Positions 52,555 to 61,657 of a stretch of DNA of 64,000 bases are shown here, in pieces. Source of the DNA: Mucilaginibacter gossypii. GTDB lineage: Bacteria; Bacteroidota; Bacteroidia; Sphingobacteriales; Sphingobacteriaceae. The DNA lies in NCBI RefSeq assembly GCF_900100945.1, contig NZ_FNCG01000011.1:170552-234551 (forward strand). The letters run 5' to 3'. The notes beneath the pieces were generated by a model. The model saw only the letters and a program-made list of their open reading frames with translations, had not been told where the DNA came from and did not search any database. The position numbers and the translations under genes are program-made. Every line of letters starts with the position of its first letter. The stretch's first letter is position 1.

Positions 52555-53841
52555 ATGGCGGAAACAGCACAACTAAAAATTGGTGATAAAACATTTGAGC
52601 TCCCGGTAATTGAGGGCACTGAAGGTGAAAAGGCAATCGATATTTCTAAGCTTCGCGATCAAACCGGTTATGTAACACTTGACATCGGGTACAAAAATAC
52701 AGGCGCTACCAAAAGCGCCATTACTTTTTTAGATGGCGAGCAAGGAATACTTAAATATCGTGGTTATCCAATTGAGCAGTTAGCCGAAAAATCATCATTT
52801 ATTGAAGTTGCTTATTTGCTGATCTATGGCGAGCTGCCATCTGCCGAAAAGCTAAAATCTTTCCAGTACGAGCTAAGCCGCCATACTTTGGTGCATGAGG
52901 ACATGAAAAAGTTTTTTGATGGTTTTCCGTCAAAATCGCACCCGATGGGGCAGTTGTCGTCATTGGTATCTGCATTATCGGCTTTTTATCCCGAATCATT
53001 AAAGCCATCCCAAACCACCGAAGAACTTAACCAAAGCATTATTAAAATGCTTGCTAAAATGGCTACCGTGGTCTCGTGGATCTATAAAAAATCGTTAGGG
53101 CACCCTGTTATATATCCCCAAAATAAATACGATTACGTTACCAACTTCCTGCACATGACTTTTGGTCAGCGTACAGAGGAGGTGGAGATCGATCCGGTGG
53201 TTATTGATGCTATGAACAAGCTGTTAATTTTACATGCCGATCATGAGCAAAACTGTTCTGCTTCTACCGTTCGTATAGTAGGTTCGTCTGATTCCAATAT
53301 TTATGCTTCGGTATCTGCAGGTATTTCAGCGCTTTGGGGACCATTACATGGCGGCGCCAACCAGGCTGTAATTGAAATGCTGGAGAAGATCAAAGAAGAT
53401 GGTGGTGATACTGATAAATGGATTGCTAAGGCTAAAGACAAAAACGATCCTTTCCGTTTAATGGGTTTTGGTCACCGTGTTTATAAAAACTTTGATCCGC
53501 GTGCAAGGATCATCAAAAAGGCATGTGATGATATTTTAGAAAAACTGGGCATCAACGATGAGGTATTGGAAATAGCGAAAAAACTGGAAGAAGTTGCCCT
53601 GAAAGATCCTTACTTTGTTGAGCGTAAACTTTATCCTAACGTTGATTTTTACTCCGGTATCATTTACCGCGCCTTAGGCTTCCCTACAGATATGTTCACT
53701 GTACTGTTTGCGCTTGGCCGTTTACCAGGATGGATAGCTCAGTGGAAAGAAATGAAAGAAAACAAAGAACCTATCGGTCGTCCGCGCCAGATTTACGTTG
53801 GTGCCACCTCTAAAGAGTATGTGGAGATAGCAAACCGGTAA
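52555..53841 (+). CDS. gltA: citrate synthase
   Basis: About 428 residues from ATG 52555 (MAETAQLKIGDKTFELPV); a TTG seven codons upstream is in frame but not family-like. Motifs of type II (hexameric) bacterial enzymes are present: LDGEQGILKYRGYPIEQLAE, LHADHEQNCSASTVRIVGSS with the catalytic His, WGPLHGGANQAVIEML, MGFGHRVYKNFDPRA and the final Asp in the VDFYSGII block. It condenses acetyl-CoA and oxaloacetate in the TCA cycle. Single gene with its own terminator. Confidence 0.97.
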   Translation: MAETAQLKIGDKTFELPVIEGTEGEKAIDISKLRDQTGYVTLDIGYKNTGATKSAITFLDGEQGILKYRGYPIEQLAEKSSFIEVAYLLIYGELPSAEKLKSFQYELSRHTLVHEDMKKFFDGFPSKSHPMGQLSSLVSALSAFYPESLKPSQTTEELNQSIIKMLAKMATVVSWIYKKSLGHPVIYPQNKYDYVTNFLHMTFGQRTEEVEIDPVVIDAMNKLLILHADHEQNCSASTVRIVGSSDSNIYASVSAGISALWGPLHGGANQAVIEMLEKIKEDGGDTDKWIAKAKDKNDPFRLMGFGHRVYKNFDPRARIIKKACDDILEKLGINDEVLEIAKKLEEVALKDPYFVERKLYPNVDFYSGIIYRALGFPTDMFTVLFALGRLPGWIAQWKEMKENKEPIGRPRQIYVGATSKEYVEIANR

Positions 53842-53845
53842 ATTT

Positions 53846-53880
53846 ATATGGTTCATAGTTGATGGATCATAGGTCATAGA
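53846..53880. repeat. GGTTCATAG/GATGGATCATAGG repeat
   Basis: ATGGTTCATAGTTGATGG and CATAGGTCATAG follow the gltA stop at once. Same vocabulary as 3241-3425 and 35281-35395. Confidence 0.5.
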
Positions 53881-53900
53881 AGAAAAAAATTACTTAAATA

Positions 53901-53936
53901 AAAAGGCGATGGGGGATGACCTCATCGCTTTTTTCG
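53901..53936 (+). terminator. hairpin terminator of gltA
   Basis: AAAAGGCGATG (53901-53911) pairs imperfectly with CATCGCTTTTTT (53923-53934), with one bulged G. It lies 60 bases past the gltA stop. Confidence 0.7.
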
Positions 53937-54185
53937 TCTTAACCTTGATTTTTAGGATTTGAGAATTTCCTTGATATCATATGCTTTTGGGGGATTGATC
54001 TTATCAAAAGAAGAGCCATGTTAATATTCGTGGTTAATCAGGTTATCTTTAAAACGTTGAAATCACCGTATTTTCAATCATCCTATAATCCTAAAATCAG
54101 GCAAATCAAGGTTCAGATAAGAAACCCCGCAGGTTTTCACCGTGCGGGGCCATATAAATAAATCAATCAACTGAAGTGGTTAAGC
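53937..54185. repeat. inverted AACCTTGATTT repeat in gltA-susE gap
   Basis: AACCTTGATTTTTAGGATTT (53941-53960) and AATCCTAAAATCAGG plus CAAATCAAGGTT (54087-54112) are inverted copies with a 7-base insertion. The gap otherwise holds the SusE terminator at 54125 and no gene. Confidence 0.55.
54125..54149 (-). terminator. hairpin terminator of the SusCDE operon
   Basis: CCCCGCA (54125-54131) pairs with TGCGGGG (54143-54149). On the minus strand it follows the SusE stop by about 37 bases and is followed by TTTCTTATC. Confidence 0.65.
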
Positions 54186-55214
54186 TTAAAGCTTAATAAT
54201 AGTAAAGGTGTTGGCCTTAGTATCTAGTACTATTTTGTACGTACCGGCGGTTGTTATGGTATAATTACCTCCGCCTGGTGTAAGCGCCGCTGGCGTTCCG
54301 CCTAAGTTTAAATCCCAGCTGTGATTAAACCTGAATTTCATATCCTTGCCGGCAATTAAAGCAACTGTAACGCTCCAGGTTTTGGTGGTGGCATCATAAA
54401 GCATATCTGTATCGGTACTCCAGCCGCCGGGGGTAGCATCGCCGATAATGCTCCAGAACACAGGGGTAGCAGTAAATGTGCCTTTTGTTTTATCGTTTTG
54501 ATCAATAACAGCATGCAATGCATAGTATCCTGCGGCAGGTACTGAAAGGTTACCGCCGGTAGTACTTATTTTTCCGCTGCCTGCATCTCCGTATGCAACG
54601 TCCCATACCTTTTTAGGAGTAAGTTTAAATTCAAGCTTACCTGCAGGGAAACCGATATAACCATCATACACACCGTCATTATTTGGCGAAGTAAGACTAT
54701 CGGCAGTTTTGGGGTCCCATCCCTGGTAAGCACCGGGAACATAAATATAGCCTGTACCTTGGTATGGTAATACAGTTAATGTAATAACGTTTGAGTAGGT
54801 AGCAGCCAGGTTTGGAGCCGCTGATGATTTAATGCGCACCTCAACTTGCGATGGGTTGTCATAAGATAGCTTCAATGCTGTTAACATATCGTTAAGCACA
54901 CCCACTTTAAGCGTTTGGGTAAGCTTATCGGTGCTTACTTCTCTTGCGTTTTTAAAACTATTGCCTTTTACATCTAACTGTATAGTATAGGTGATAGGGG
55001 CATTGTAACCAGTTACCGGGGTTGCGGCCCAGCTAAAGGTAATAGCATCATTATTAGCGTTGGGCTTTGAAAGTTCAGGGGCGGTTGTTGTTGATGTTAA
55101 AGCGCCTACTTTGCCCACGTTTGCTACAACCTTTACTTCATCTTTTTTACATGATGCCAGCATCAGCAGCGCGATACCGCCAATTGCCAGGAGCGTGGTA
55201 AATATTTTTTTCAT
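54186..55214 (-). CDS. SusE/SusF-like glycan-binding lipoprotein
   Basis: About 342 residues from ATG 55214 (MKKIFTTLLAIGGIALLMLA then SCKKDE), a lipoprotein signal; an ATG 45 bases upstream would spoil it. The N-terminal SusE domain (about 30-165) is followed by two carbohydrate-binding modules: YVPGAYQGWDPKTAD, and SIIGDATPGGWSTDTDM then FRFNHSWDLNLGG. Each shows the Trp-rich site of SusE/SusF starch binders. It helps capture glycan at the cell surface with SusC and SusD, encoded upstream. Confidence 0.9.
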   Translation of the reverse strand: MKKIFTTLLAIGGIALLMLASCKKDEVKVVANVGKVGALTSTTTAPELSKPNANNDAITFSWAATPVTGYNAPITYTIQLDVKGNSFKNAREVSTDKLTQTLKVGVLNDMLTALKLSYDNPSQVEVRIKSSAAPNLAATYSNVITLTVLPYQGTGYIYVPGAYQGWDPKTADSLTSPNNDGVYDGYIGFPAGKLEFKLTPKKVWDVAYGDAGSGKISTTGGNLSVPAAGYYALHAVIDQNDKTKGTFTATPVFWSIIGDATPGGWSTDTDMLYDATTKTWSVTVALIAGKDMKFRFNHSWDLNLGGTPAALTPGGGNYTITTAGTYKIVLDTKANTFTIIKL

Positions 55215-55272
55215 ATCCTTTTTAGGTTTTATGGTTTTGCGGGAGATGCTTGTGAACATCTCCCGGTATATT

Positions 55273-56862
55273 TTAATATCCTGTATTTTGTTTCAGATTA
55301 GGGTTGGCTGCAACATCACTTGTTGGTAATGGATAAATGGTGCGGTAGCTTTCAACACCTTTGCCATCTTTCGAGCCGCCTTTAAAAGGCCACAGGTAGC
55401 TGGATTCAACAAACTTTTTGTACCTGATCAGGTCGGTACGGCGGAAGCCTTCCCAATACAGTTCGCGGCCCCTTTCATCGAGGATCTGGTCTGTTGTGAT
55501 GCTGGTTACATTGCCGCTTGCATTGCCATAGGCTCTTTCACGCAGCTTATTGATATAACTTACAGCAAGGCCCATATCGCCGCCTGTGCCGCCCCTTGTT
55601 GTTGCTTCGGCATATATTAAGTATTGTTCTGCAAGCCTGAAAATGGGAAGGTCCATATCTGCATAATCAAGGCTTGAACCCGGTTTGCCATCCGCTATTT
55701 TCACGTTTTTGAATTTTGAAATAGCATATCCATCTGTAAAGGTGCTGATATCTGAAATTTCAAGGTTTTGCCCGTTGGTATAAAACTGGGCACGTTTATC
55801 GGCACTTGAAGCACCATTTGGAAACAGGTTTACCAAAGCTTTGGTGGTACGCAAACCAGCCCATCCGCCGCTAATACCATAATCAGCCGCCGGCATTGAG
55901 CCACCAACAGGCGCGTGGGTCATAAAGGTAGCACCGCCGTAGCTTTGCGTGCGCAAGCCATCGTAGTTAATGGTTAAGATAAACTCATCTGTATTTACGT
56001 TATTGTCGGCGCGCATCAGTTTAGTATAATCACTGATCAATTTGTAACCGCCGTTTTCAATAACTTTCTTTGAGTAAGTGATAGCGTCAGTATAACGTGC
56101 AGTGCCAGTATAAACTTCGGCATTCAGGTAAATCCTGGCCAGCAATGCCCACTCGGCAGCCTGGTCGGCACGACCATATTCGTTGGCCCGGGGTTTTGCT
56201 AAAGTTCCGTCAATCGCTTTGAGTTCACTTTCAATATAATTAAATAGGTCTTTGCGGGTTATTTGTTTTGGTAAGGTTGATCCAAGGGCATCATTTTCGG
56301 TAACAAACGGAGGATTTGCAAAAAGGTCCATTAATACCGAATACTGATAAGCTCTTAAGAAACGTGCCTCAGCAGCATACATTTTTATATTGGTGGCATT
56401 AGCTCTTGAAATGCCCCTGCTGCTCAGGTTAGCATCTGTTGACTGACGAATAAAATCGTTAGCCAGCGTTATCTGGTAAACTGCTCTGTAATAAATGCCT
56501 TTCAGGAACAAGTTGCTTGATGACCAGGACATATTGTGAAAGTCGGGCAGACCGGGGTCGCCCCACCCAACTACGGCTTCATCAGTGGGTAGTTCTTCTG
56601 CACACCACATTAAACGATAAAAATCGGATGTTCCTTCATCAATACCCTGAACATCGCCATTACCAGCAGGACCTGAATTGCCTGTTAATGCATATGCGGC
56701 ATATACTTTAGCAAATGCCTGTTTGTAACCTTCCGGAGAATTATAAACCTGTGCCGATGTCAGGTCGTTTGTAGGGATCAGGTCAAGCTTTTTATTGCAT
56801 GATACTGAACCTGCGGCTATCAGGCCGCCGATTATTATAAGTTTTATTGAATTTCTTTTCAT
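55273..56862 (-). CDS. SusD/RagB-family glycan-binding lipoprotein
   Basis: A 529-residue outer-membrane lipoprotein. The signal peptide ends in SVSCNKK, then YNSPEGYKQAFAKVYAAYALTGN opens the TPR-rich SusD core. LRAYQYSVLMDLF and EWALLARIYLNAEVY are SusD-family helices, and ELYWEGFRRTDLIRYKKF lies near the C-terminus. SusD caps the SusC channel and binds the glycan. It lies 32 bases from susC and 13 bases from the ORF end of the SusE frame, so the three are one operon. Confidence 0.93.
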   Translation of the reverse strand: MKRNSIKLIIIGGLIAAGSVSCNKKLDLIPTNDLTSAQVYNSPEGYKQAFAKVYAAYALTGNSGPAGNGDVQGIDEGTSDFYRLMWCAEELPTDEAVVGWGDPGLPDFHNMSWSSSNLFLKGIYYRAVYQITLANDFIRQSTDANLSSRGISRANATNIKMYAAEARFLRAYQYSVLMDLFANPPFVTENDALGSTLPKQITRKDLFNYIESELKAIDGTLAKPRANEYGRADQAAEWALLARIYLNAEVYTGTARYTDAITYSKKVIENGGYKLISDYTKLMRADNNVNTDEFILTINYDGLRTQSYGGATFMTHAPVGGSMPAADYGISGGWAGLRTTKALVNLFPNGASSADKRAQFYTNGQNLEISDISTFTDGYAISKFKNVKIADGKPGSSLDYADMDLPIFRLAEQYLIYAEATTRGGTGGDMGLAVSYINKLRERAYGNASGNVTSITTDQILDERGRELYWEGFRRTDLIRYKKFVESSYLWPFKGGSKDGKGVESYRTIYPLPTSDVAANPNLKQNTGY

Positions 56863-56894
56863 GTTGATTTCTTTTAAAATGATCAGCTATAAGG

Positions 56895-59800
56895 TTATAG
56901 TGATAAATTAAGCCCTAAAACATAGGTACGTGGCCGCGGATACAGGTTGTTATCGATACCTGTTCCTATTTCAGGGTCAACACCTTTATATTTAGTAATT
57001 ACAAACACATTTTGCACGTTAGCGCTTAATCTTAAGTTTCCGGTATTTTTGAATACTTTACCAAAATTGTAACCTACGTTTATATTGTCCATACGGATAA
57101 ATGAAGCGTTTTGGATATAGTAATCTGACAGCACATTTTTATCACTGTTTCCGGTCAAACCGCTTTGCAGTACATTGGTTGATCCATTGTTTATAACACC
57201 GATAGGGTTAATGATGCTTCTTTGGGTGCCAGTGCTTGAAAACACGTTGTTATATGCGTAGTTTCCTACACTCGCCCGTGCAGTAAAACCTGCCGACCAT
57301 TTTTTGTAGTTTACATTTGATGTTAAACCAAAGTAGCCTTTAGGATCAGGGCTTTTATAATGGTACAGGTCCTGGTCATTGATCACCCCATCTTTGTTTC
57401 TGTCAACAAATACGCCATCAAGAGGCCTGCCGTCCGGGCCATAAACCTGCTGGTACACATAAAATGAATAGCGTGGATAGTTTACTGAGTTGATCTGGAT
57501 GTTTTGACCGGTTCCGCCAGAAATGCCGCCGGTAGGGCTACCTGCATAGCTTGGATCTGGTGCTATAGTAAGTTTGGTGATTTTGTTTTGGTTATAAGTA
57601 GCGTTAAGGCCAACACTCCAGGTGAGATCGGTACTCCTGATTATATCAGCATTGATATTAAATTCAACACCGCTGCTGGTTGCATCGCCAATGTTAGCAA
57701 CAATCTCGTTTGAGAAGTTTGAACCTGCAGGCTGGGAGATCCTGTTGAGCAGGTTAGAAGTTTTCCTGTGGTAATAATCAATAGTACCGGTAATACGGTT
57801 GTCGGCAAAGCCAAAGTCAAAACCAACGTTGGCGGATGTGGTTTCTTCCCAGGTTCTGTTAGGATAATAGCCACCCGGGCGGTACAAGTTATAAAACTTA
57901 TCGCCTAACTGGTACTGAGCAGTATTGTTGCTGAGGTTGTAATATGATATATAGCTATAATTCTCGCCGATATCCTGCTGGCCTGTTTTGCCATAACCTA
58001 AGCGCAATTTCAGGTCAGATAAAACTTTTGATCCTTTAAGAAAATCTTCCTGGATCATTTTCCATGCAAAGGCCGCGGATGGAAAGGTACCATATCTTCT
58101 GTCTGGTGCAAACTTTGATGATCCGTCTCTTCTTACTGTACCTGTTAAAATGTATTTATCGTCATAAATATAATTTACACGGCCATAAACTGATATCAGC
58201 CGGTTTTCGGGTTTATCGAAAGGATAAACTGGTTTTGATACAATTGTACCATCGGCAGTCACATCAGGAAAATTGTAAGTTGTAGTTTTGAAATCCTGGT
58301 ATGAATAACCTGCTACCGCATCGATATGGCTTTTAATGTCTTTTATATCTTTAGCATAGCTCAGATAGCCTTCAAATATTTTATTTGACTGCAATTGTTT
58401 GTATTGAGTGTTTGTACCGCCATGGAAAACCCCGGCGGCATCTTTATATCTTTTATAGCCAGATGCAGCGCTATCGTTTACAAACACAGTGCCACGACCG
58501 TTTGATACGTCATAACCAAGGTTCACGTTAGCATGCAGCTCAGGAAGGAAATGGAATTTATAATCTAAGATTAAGTTGCCGATGCTGCGGTAAACATTAC
58601 TTTTATCATCGCGTTGTTCCAATAAACCAAGCGGGTTTAAAGGCGCGAGTGATTTAAGGCCGTTAACCGAAGATGGGTCAAGCCACTCATAGTATCCGCC
58701 AAAACGGTTATTGCCCGAATATACCGGAAGGGTAGGATTAAAGCTAACTGCCGAGCCAATAGCGTCCTGATTGGCAAACCTTTGCTTTACATTTGCGCCT
58801 TTAACGTTTAAATTAACTTTCAGGTGATCAGTAAAAAAGCTTGGGCTTAAATTAATAGCACCAGTAAAACGCCTTAATGAGCCGGTTTTTAAAATACCTT
58901 CCTGGTTAAGGTACCCTGCCGAAACACGGTATGGTAATACCTTGGTAGCGCCAGATACACTGATGTTATTATCGGTGGTTTGTGCGGTTTGATATATTTG
59001 CTTTTGCCAGTCGGTATTTGCTGTACCCAATAAAGCTTGTTGAGCGGTTGTGCCATTAGCTTTAACATAATCACGCAATTGATCGGCGGTTAAAACACTA
59101 ACTTCCTTGCCTAATTTGGATACGGAAAATTGCGAACTGAAATCGACAGTTGGTTTTCCCTTTTTACCTTTTTTAGTTGTAATCAAAATTACGCCGTTTG
59201 ATGCCCTATTACCATAAATGGCGGTAGCTGATGCATCTTTTAATACTGAAAACGACTCGATGTCATTAGGATTTATTAGACTTAAAGGGTCGGCAACACC
59301 GGATATTTTTGAAGTACCGTCGGCGTTGCGGGCGTTATCCAACGGCACGCCATCAATAACAATAAGCGGGTCGTTGCTGGCAGACAAGGAAGCACCACCG
59401 CGAATACGGATCTTGCTACCTGCACCAGGCGCGCCGCTGTTTGATATTACGGATACACCTGCAACCTTACCGGCAATTAATTGCTCGGGGGTAGTAATAA
59501 CGCCTTTTTGAAAATCTTTAGCGGTTACATTGGTGATTGCGCCTGAAAGATCTTTTTTACGCTGGGTACCGTAACCTATAACTACTACCTCGTTAAGGCT
59601 TTTGCTTTCGGGAGCGAGGCTGAAGTTTTCGACCGTAGCACCGTTAACGGTTACTGTTTTTTTGATGGTAATATAACCGATAAATTTTACGCTTAGGGTG
59701 TAAGTACCGGCTTTAACATTGTTAATGGCATAGTTACCATTAGCGTCGGTAGTTGAACCAATAGTGGTACCATCGACGGTAACCGTAGCACCGGGGAGGG

Positions 59801-59918
59801 GCTGGTTGGTTTCGTCAGATACCTTTCCTTTAATACTCCCGGTTTGTGAAAACGCCATGAATGACATCATCAGGAAAGCACAAAGAAGAACATACTTTTT
59901 TGAGTAATTTTTTCTCAT
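56895..59918 (-). CDS. SusC/RagA-family TonB-linked outer-membrane transporter
   Basis: A 1007-residue TonB-dependent receptor. Signal peptide (about 1-24), then a carboxypeptidase-regulatory-like domain (GSIKGKVSDETNQPLPGATV), the TonB plug (about 105-225; LNEVVVIGYGTQRKKDLSG, LIVIDGVPL, SVLKDASATAIYGNRASNGV) and the beta-barrel. The C-terminus is a terminal strand (RPRTYVLGLNLSL). It imports glycan fragments across the outer membrane with SusD. No STN domain is present, so sigma/anti-sigma signalling is not expected. Confidence 0.95.
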   Translation of the reverse strand: MRKNYSKKYVLLCAFLMMSFMAFSQTGSIKGKVSDETNQPLPGATVTVDGTTIGSTTDANGNYAINNVKAGTYTLSVKFIGYITIKKTVTVNGATVENFSLAPESKSLNEVVVIGYGTQRKKDLSGAITNVTAKDFQKGVITTPEQLIAGKVAGVSVISNSGAPGAGSKIRIRGGASLSASNDPLIVIDGVPLDNARNADGTSKISGVADPLSLINPNDIESFSVLKDASATAIYGNRASNGVILITTKKGKKGKPTVDFSSQFSVSKLGKEVSVLTADQLRDYVKANGTTAQQALLGTANTDWQKQIYQTAQTTDNNISVSGATKVLPYRVSAGYLNQEGILKTGSLRRFTGAINLSPSFFTDHLKVNLNVKGANVKQRFANQDAIGSAVSFNPTLPVYSGNNRFGGYYEWLDPSSVNGLKSLAPLNPLGLLEQRDDKSNVYRSIGNLILDYKFHFLPELHANVNLGYDVSNGRGTVFVNDSAASGYKRYKDAAGVFHGGTNTQYKQLQSNKIFEGYLSYAKDIKDIKSHIDAVAGYSYQDFKTTTYNFPDVTADGTIVSKPVYPFDKPENRLISVYGRVNYIYDDKYILTGTVRRDGSSKFAPDRRYGTFPSAAFAWKMIQEDFLKGSKVLSDLKLRLGYGKTGQQDIGENYSYISYYNLSNNTAQYQLGDKFYNLYRPGGYYPNRTWEETTSANVGFDFGFADNRITGTIDYYHRKTSNLLNRISQPAGSNFSNEIVANIGDATSSGVEFNINADIIRSTDLTWSVGLNATYNQNKITKLTIAPDPSYAGSPTGGISGGTGQNIQINSVNYPRYSFYVYQQVYGPDGRPLDGVFVDRNKDGVINDQDLYHYKSPDPKGYFGLTSNVNYKKWSAGFTARASVGNYAYNNVFSSTGTQRSIINPIGVINNGSTNVLQSGLTGNSDKNVLSDYYIQNASFIRMDNINVGYNFGKVFKNTGNLRLSANVQNVFVITKYKGVDPEIGTGIDNNLYPRPRTYVLGLNLSL

Positions 59919-60261
59919 TTACTTATTGATTTTTATGAATAAAAAAAGGCTTATTTTGCCGTCTATAATTGGTTTATTATTGTGGCCGAAACAGCATGCG
60001 ACTAATTTACATTTACAAATATCAATTGCAAATTTTATATAAAAGATAATTTTAAAGCGTTTAATTAAGGCTTCTTTAACTTTAAAGAAATACTGAAATT
60101 TATTAAAATAGTGGGAAAAATTATTGTTTTTATGCGAAATTTAGATTTAAACGCATATTTGTGAAATAAGTAAGTGTCAGGTGTACACAATAGGTGATTT
60201 TACTTTTATGCAACCTATTTCCGGGAACGTTCCCGGCAACGTTCCCGGTTTTTAGCTTTTT
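59919..60261. other. divergent 343-bp regulatory region of susC and esterase
   Basis: AT-rich and without genes. It contains the promoters of both transcription units and, next to the esterase start, the doubled palindrome at 60221-60248. CATATTTG at 60154-60161 differs from the -7 consensus by one base. No convincing -7 was found for the minus-strand susC. Confidence 0.5.
60221..60248. promoter_or_regulatory. doubled palindromic operator, LacI-family-like
   Basis: CCGGGAACGTTCCCGG (60221-60236) is a perfect 16-base palindrome. A second copy with one mismatch, CCGGCAACGTTCCCGG (60233-60248), overlaps it by four bases, so the centres are 12 bases apart. The central AACGTT with outer GGG/CCC resembles LacI-family operators. 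It lies 14 bases before the esterase start and in the region shared with susC. Confidence 0.6.
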
Positions 60262-61404
60262 ATGATAATGAAAAAAATAATTTTCTGCGCGTTTTTGCTT
60301 TTTGGACAAAATTTTTTGCTTTTTAGCCAGGTGAAAATCTCCTTTTTTACCGGCAAAATAGCAACCCTGAAAAGCTCGTCTGAACACCTGTTCCTGGCGG
60401 GCGATTTTAACGGCTGGAATCCTGCTGATAAAAACTGGGAACTGCTCAAAACCCCGGCCGGGAATTATGTGTTGAACAAAGAACTGCCGGTTGGTATCGT
60501 GCATTTTAAAGTGACCCGTGGCAGTTGGAACTCCGTTGAATGCGATGTTGCTGGCAAGCCCATTGATAACCGCAACCTAAAAATAACCGCAGATACAACT
60601 ATTAAGCTGGACATTGAAGCCTGGCAGGATAACTTTGGCGTACCCGAAAAGAAACATACCGCTACAGCGAGGGTACATTTGATCAGCGAAAAATTTCAGA
60701 TGCCGCAATTAGGCAGGCAGCGGAGGGTTTGGATCTATCTGCCGGCCGGGTACGATGCAGGCAAAAAGAAATACCCGGTAATTTACATGCACGACGGTCA
60801 AAACCTTTTTGACGATTACACCTCAAGCTATGGCGAATGGGGCATTGATGAAATGATGGATAAAATACCAGTACGGCAGGAAAGTATTATAGTAGGTATC
60901 GATCATGGAGGCGAGTACCGCATAACCGAGTATGACCCGTATAATTCAAAATATGGTGAAGGCAGGGGAGACGATTATGTTCAATTTTTGATTAAAGAGC
61001 TTAAGCCATATATTGATGCTCATTACCGTACCCAAACTGATGCCGCGCACACAACCATTGCGGGCAGCTCCATGGGCGGACTTATCTCGATGTATGCGGC
61101 ACTTAAATATCCCGGGGTGTTTGGAAATGCAGGAGTATTTTCGCCCGCGTTCTGGATCGCGCCGCAGATTTATGACCAGGCGCAACAGGCTACAATAAAT
61201 AAAATGAGCCGATTTTATTTTGTTTGCGGTGATGCCGAAAGTGAGAGCATGGTTGCTGACATGCAAAAGATGGCTGATTTGCTGAAATCAAGAGGGGTAA
61301 AACCCGAAAATGCGCCGGTCACGATAATCAAAGGTGCAACCCACAATGAAAAGCAATGGAACGGCGACTGGCCTGGGTTTTATAAATGGTTGATGGAGTT
61401 TTAA
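60262..61404 (+). CDS. secreted esterase with N-terminal glycan-binding domain
   Basis: A 380-residue protein (Met 3 at 60268 is an equally good start). A signal peptide is followed by an AMPK/CBM48-like E-set domain (about 30-115: HLFLAGDFNGWNPADKNWEL) and an esterase D-like alpha/beta-hydrolase domain: MHDGQNLFDD near 175, the nucleophile in GSSMGGLIS near 270, and His near 362 (ATHNEKQW). Such fused esterases cut ester groups from sugars or siderophores. Transcribed divergently from SusCDE with a shared operator, so a role in the same glycan is inferred. Confidence 0.85.
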   Translation: MIMKKIIFCAFLLFGQNFLLFSQVKISFFTGKIATLKSSSEHLFLAGDFNGWNPADKNWELLKTPAGNYVLNKELPVGIVHFKVTRGSWNSVECDVAGKPIDNRNLKITADTTIKLDIEAWQDNFGVPEKKHTATARVHLISEKFQMPQLGRQRRVWIYLPAGYDAGKKKYPVIYMHDGQNLFDDYTSSYGEWGIDEMMDKIPVRQESIIVGIDHGGEYRITEYDPYNSKYGEGRGDDYVQFLIKELKPYIDAHYRTQTDAAHTTIAGSSMGGLISMYAALKYPGVFGNAGVFSPAFWIAPQIYDQAQQATINKMSRFYFVCGDAESESMVADMQKMADLLKSRGVKPENAPVTIIKGATHNEKQWNGDWPGFYKWLMEF

Positions 61405-61430
61405 TTAACTACCTGTTTTGCGTTAGCTAT

Positions 61431-61506
61431 AGTAGCGGATACCGGCCAAGCGGCTAAGGCCTGCGCAGTATGAGCGGATAGCGCGGACCGAAGGTAACGC
61501 CCACAA
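61431..61506. repeat. AGCGGATA-containing dispersed repeat
   Basis: AGCGGATA occurs at 61434 and 61473; GGCC inverted words lie between. The 3' part GCGCGGACCGAAGGTAACGC is G+C-richer than the surroundings. It lies in the esterase-recQ gap and resembles repeats I associate with Sphingobacteriaceae intergenic DNA; this cannot be confirmed from this window, which has only one copy. Confidence 0.45.
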
Positions 61507-61521
61507 TGATAATTTGGGATT

Positions 61522-61590
61522 TCAGATGTTCGATTTCGAATTTTCTTTGCATCTGTAAATCCTTAATTCTATAAATTCTGATTCCGACCT
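61522..61590. repeat. TCAGATGTTCGATTT and CTGTAAATCC words
   Basis: TCAGATGTTCGATTT (61522-61536) is the inverse of the AAATCGAACATCCGA words at 17055 and 49117, with one change. CTGTAAATCCTTAATTCTAT (61553-61572) and ATAAATTCTGATTCC follow; the like words occur at 26279-26315. Confidence 0.6.
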
Positions 61591-61633
61591 TAACGTTCTA
61601 TCCATAACCCGCCCAAATTTCCCTTAAATTTAA

Positions 61634-61641
61634 TAGTTTTG
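61634..61641 (+). promoter_or_regulatory. candidate -7 element of recQ
   Basis: TAGTTTTG fits TAnnTTTG and lies 16 bases before the ATG at 61658. -33 TTG not evident. Confidence 0.35.
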
Positions 61642-61657
61642 AGGTCAGCGTTTACCC

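Noticed and set aside
60221..60248. Doubled palindrome as a terminator
   Set aside because: It lies before a start codon, not after a stop, with only a few T afterwards; an operator fits better, though a repeat remains possible.
61405..61657. tRNA or small RNA in the esterase-recQ gap
   Set aside because: No cloverleaf or T-arm sequence; the gap is filled by repeat words.
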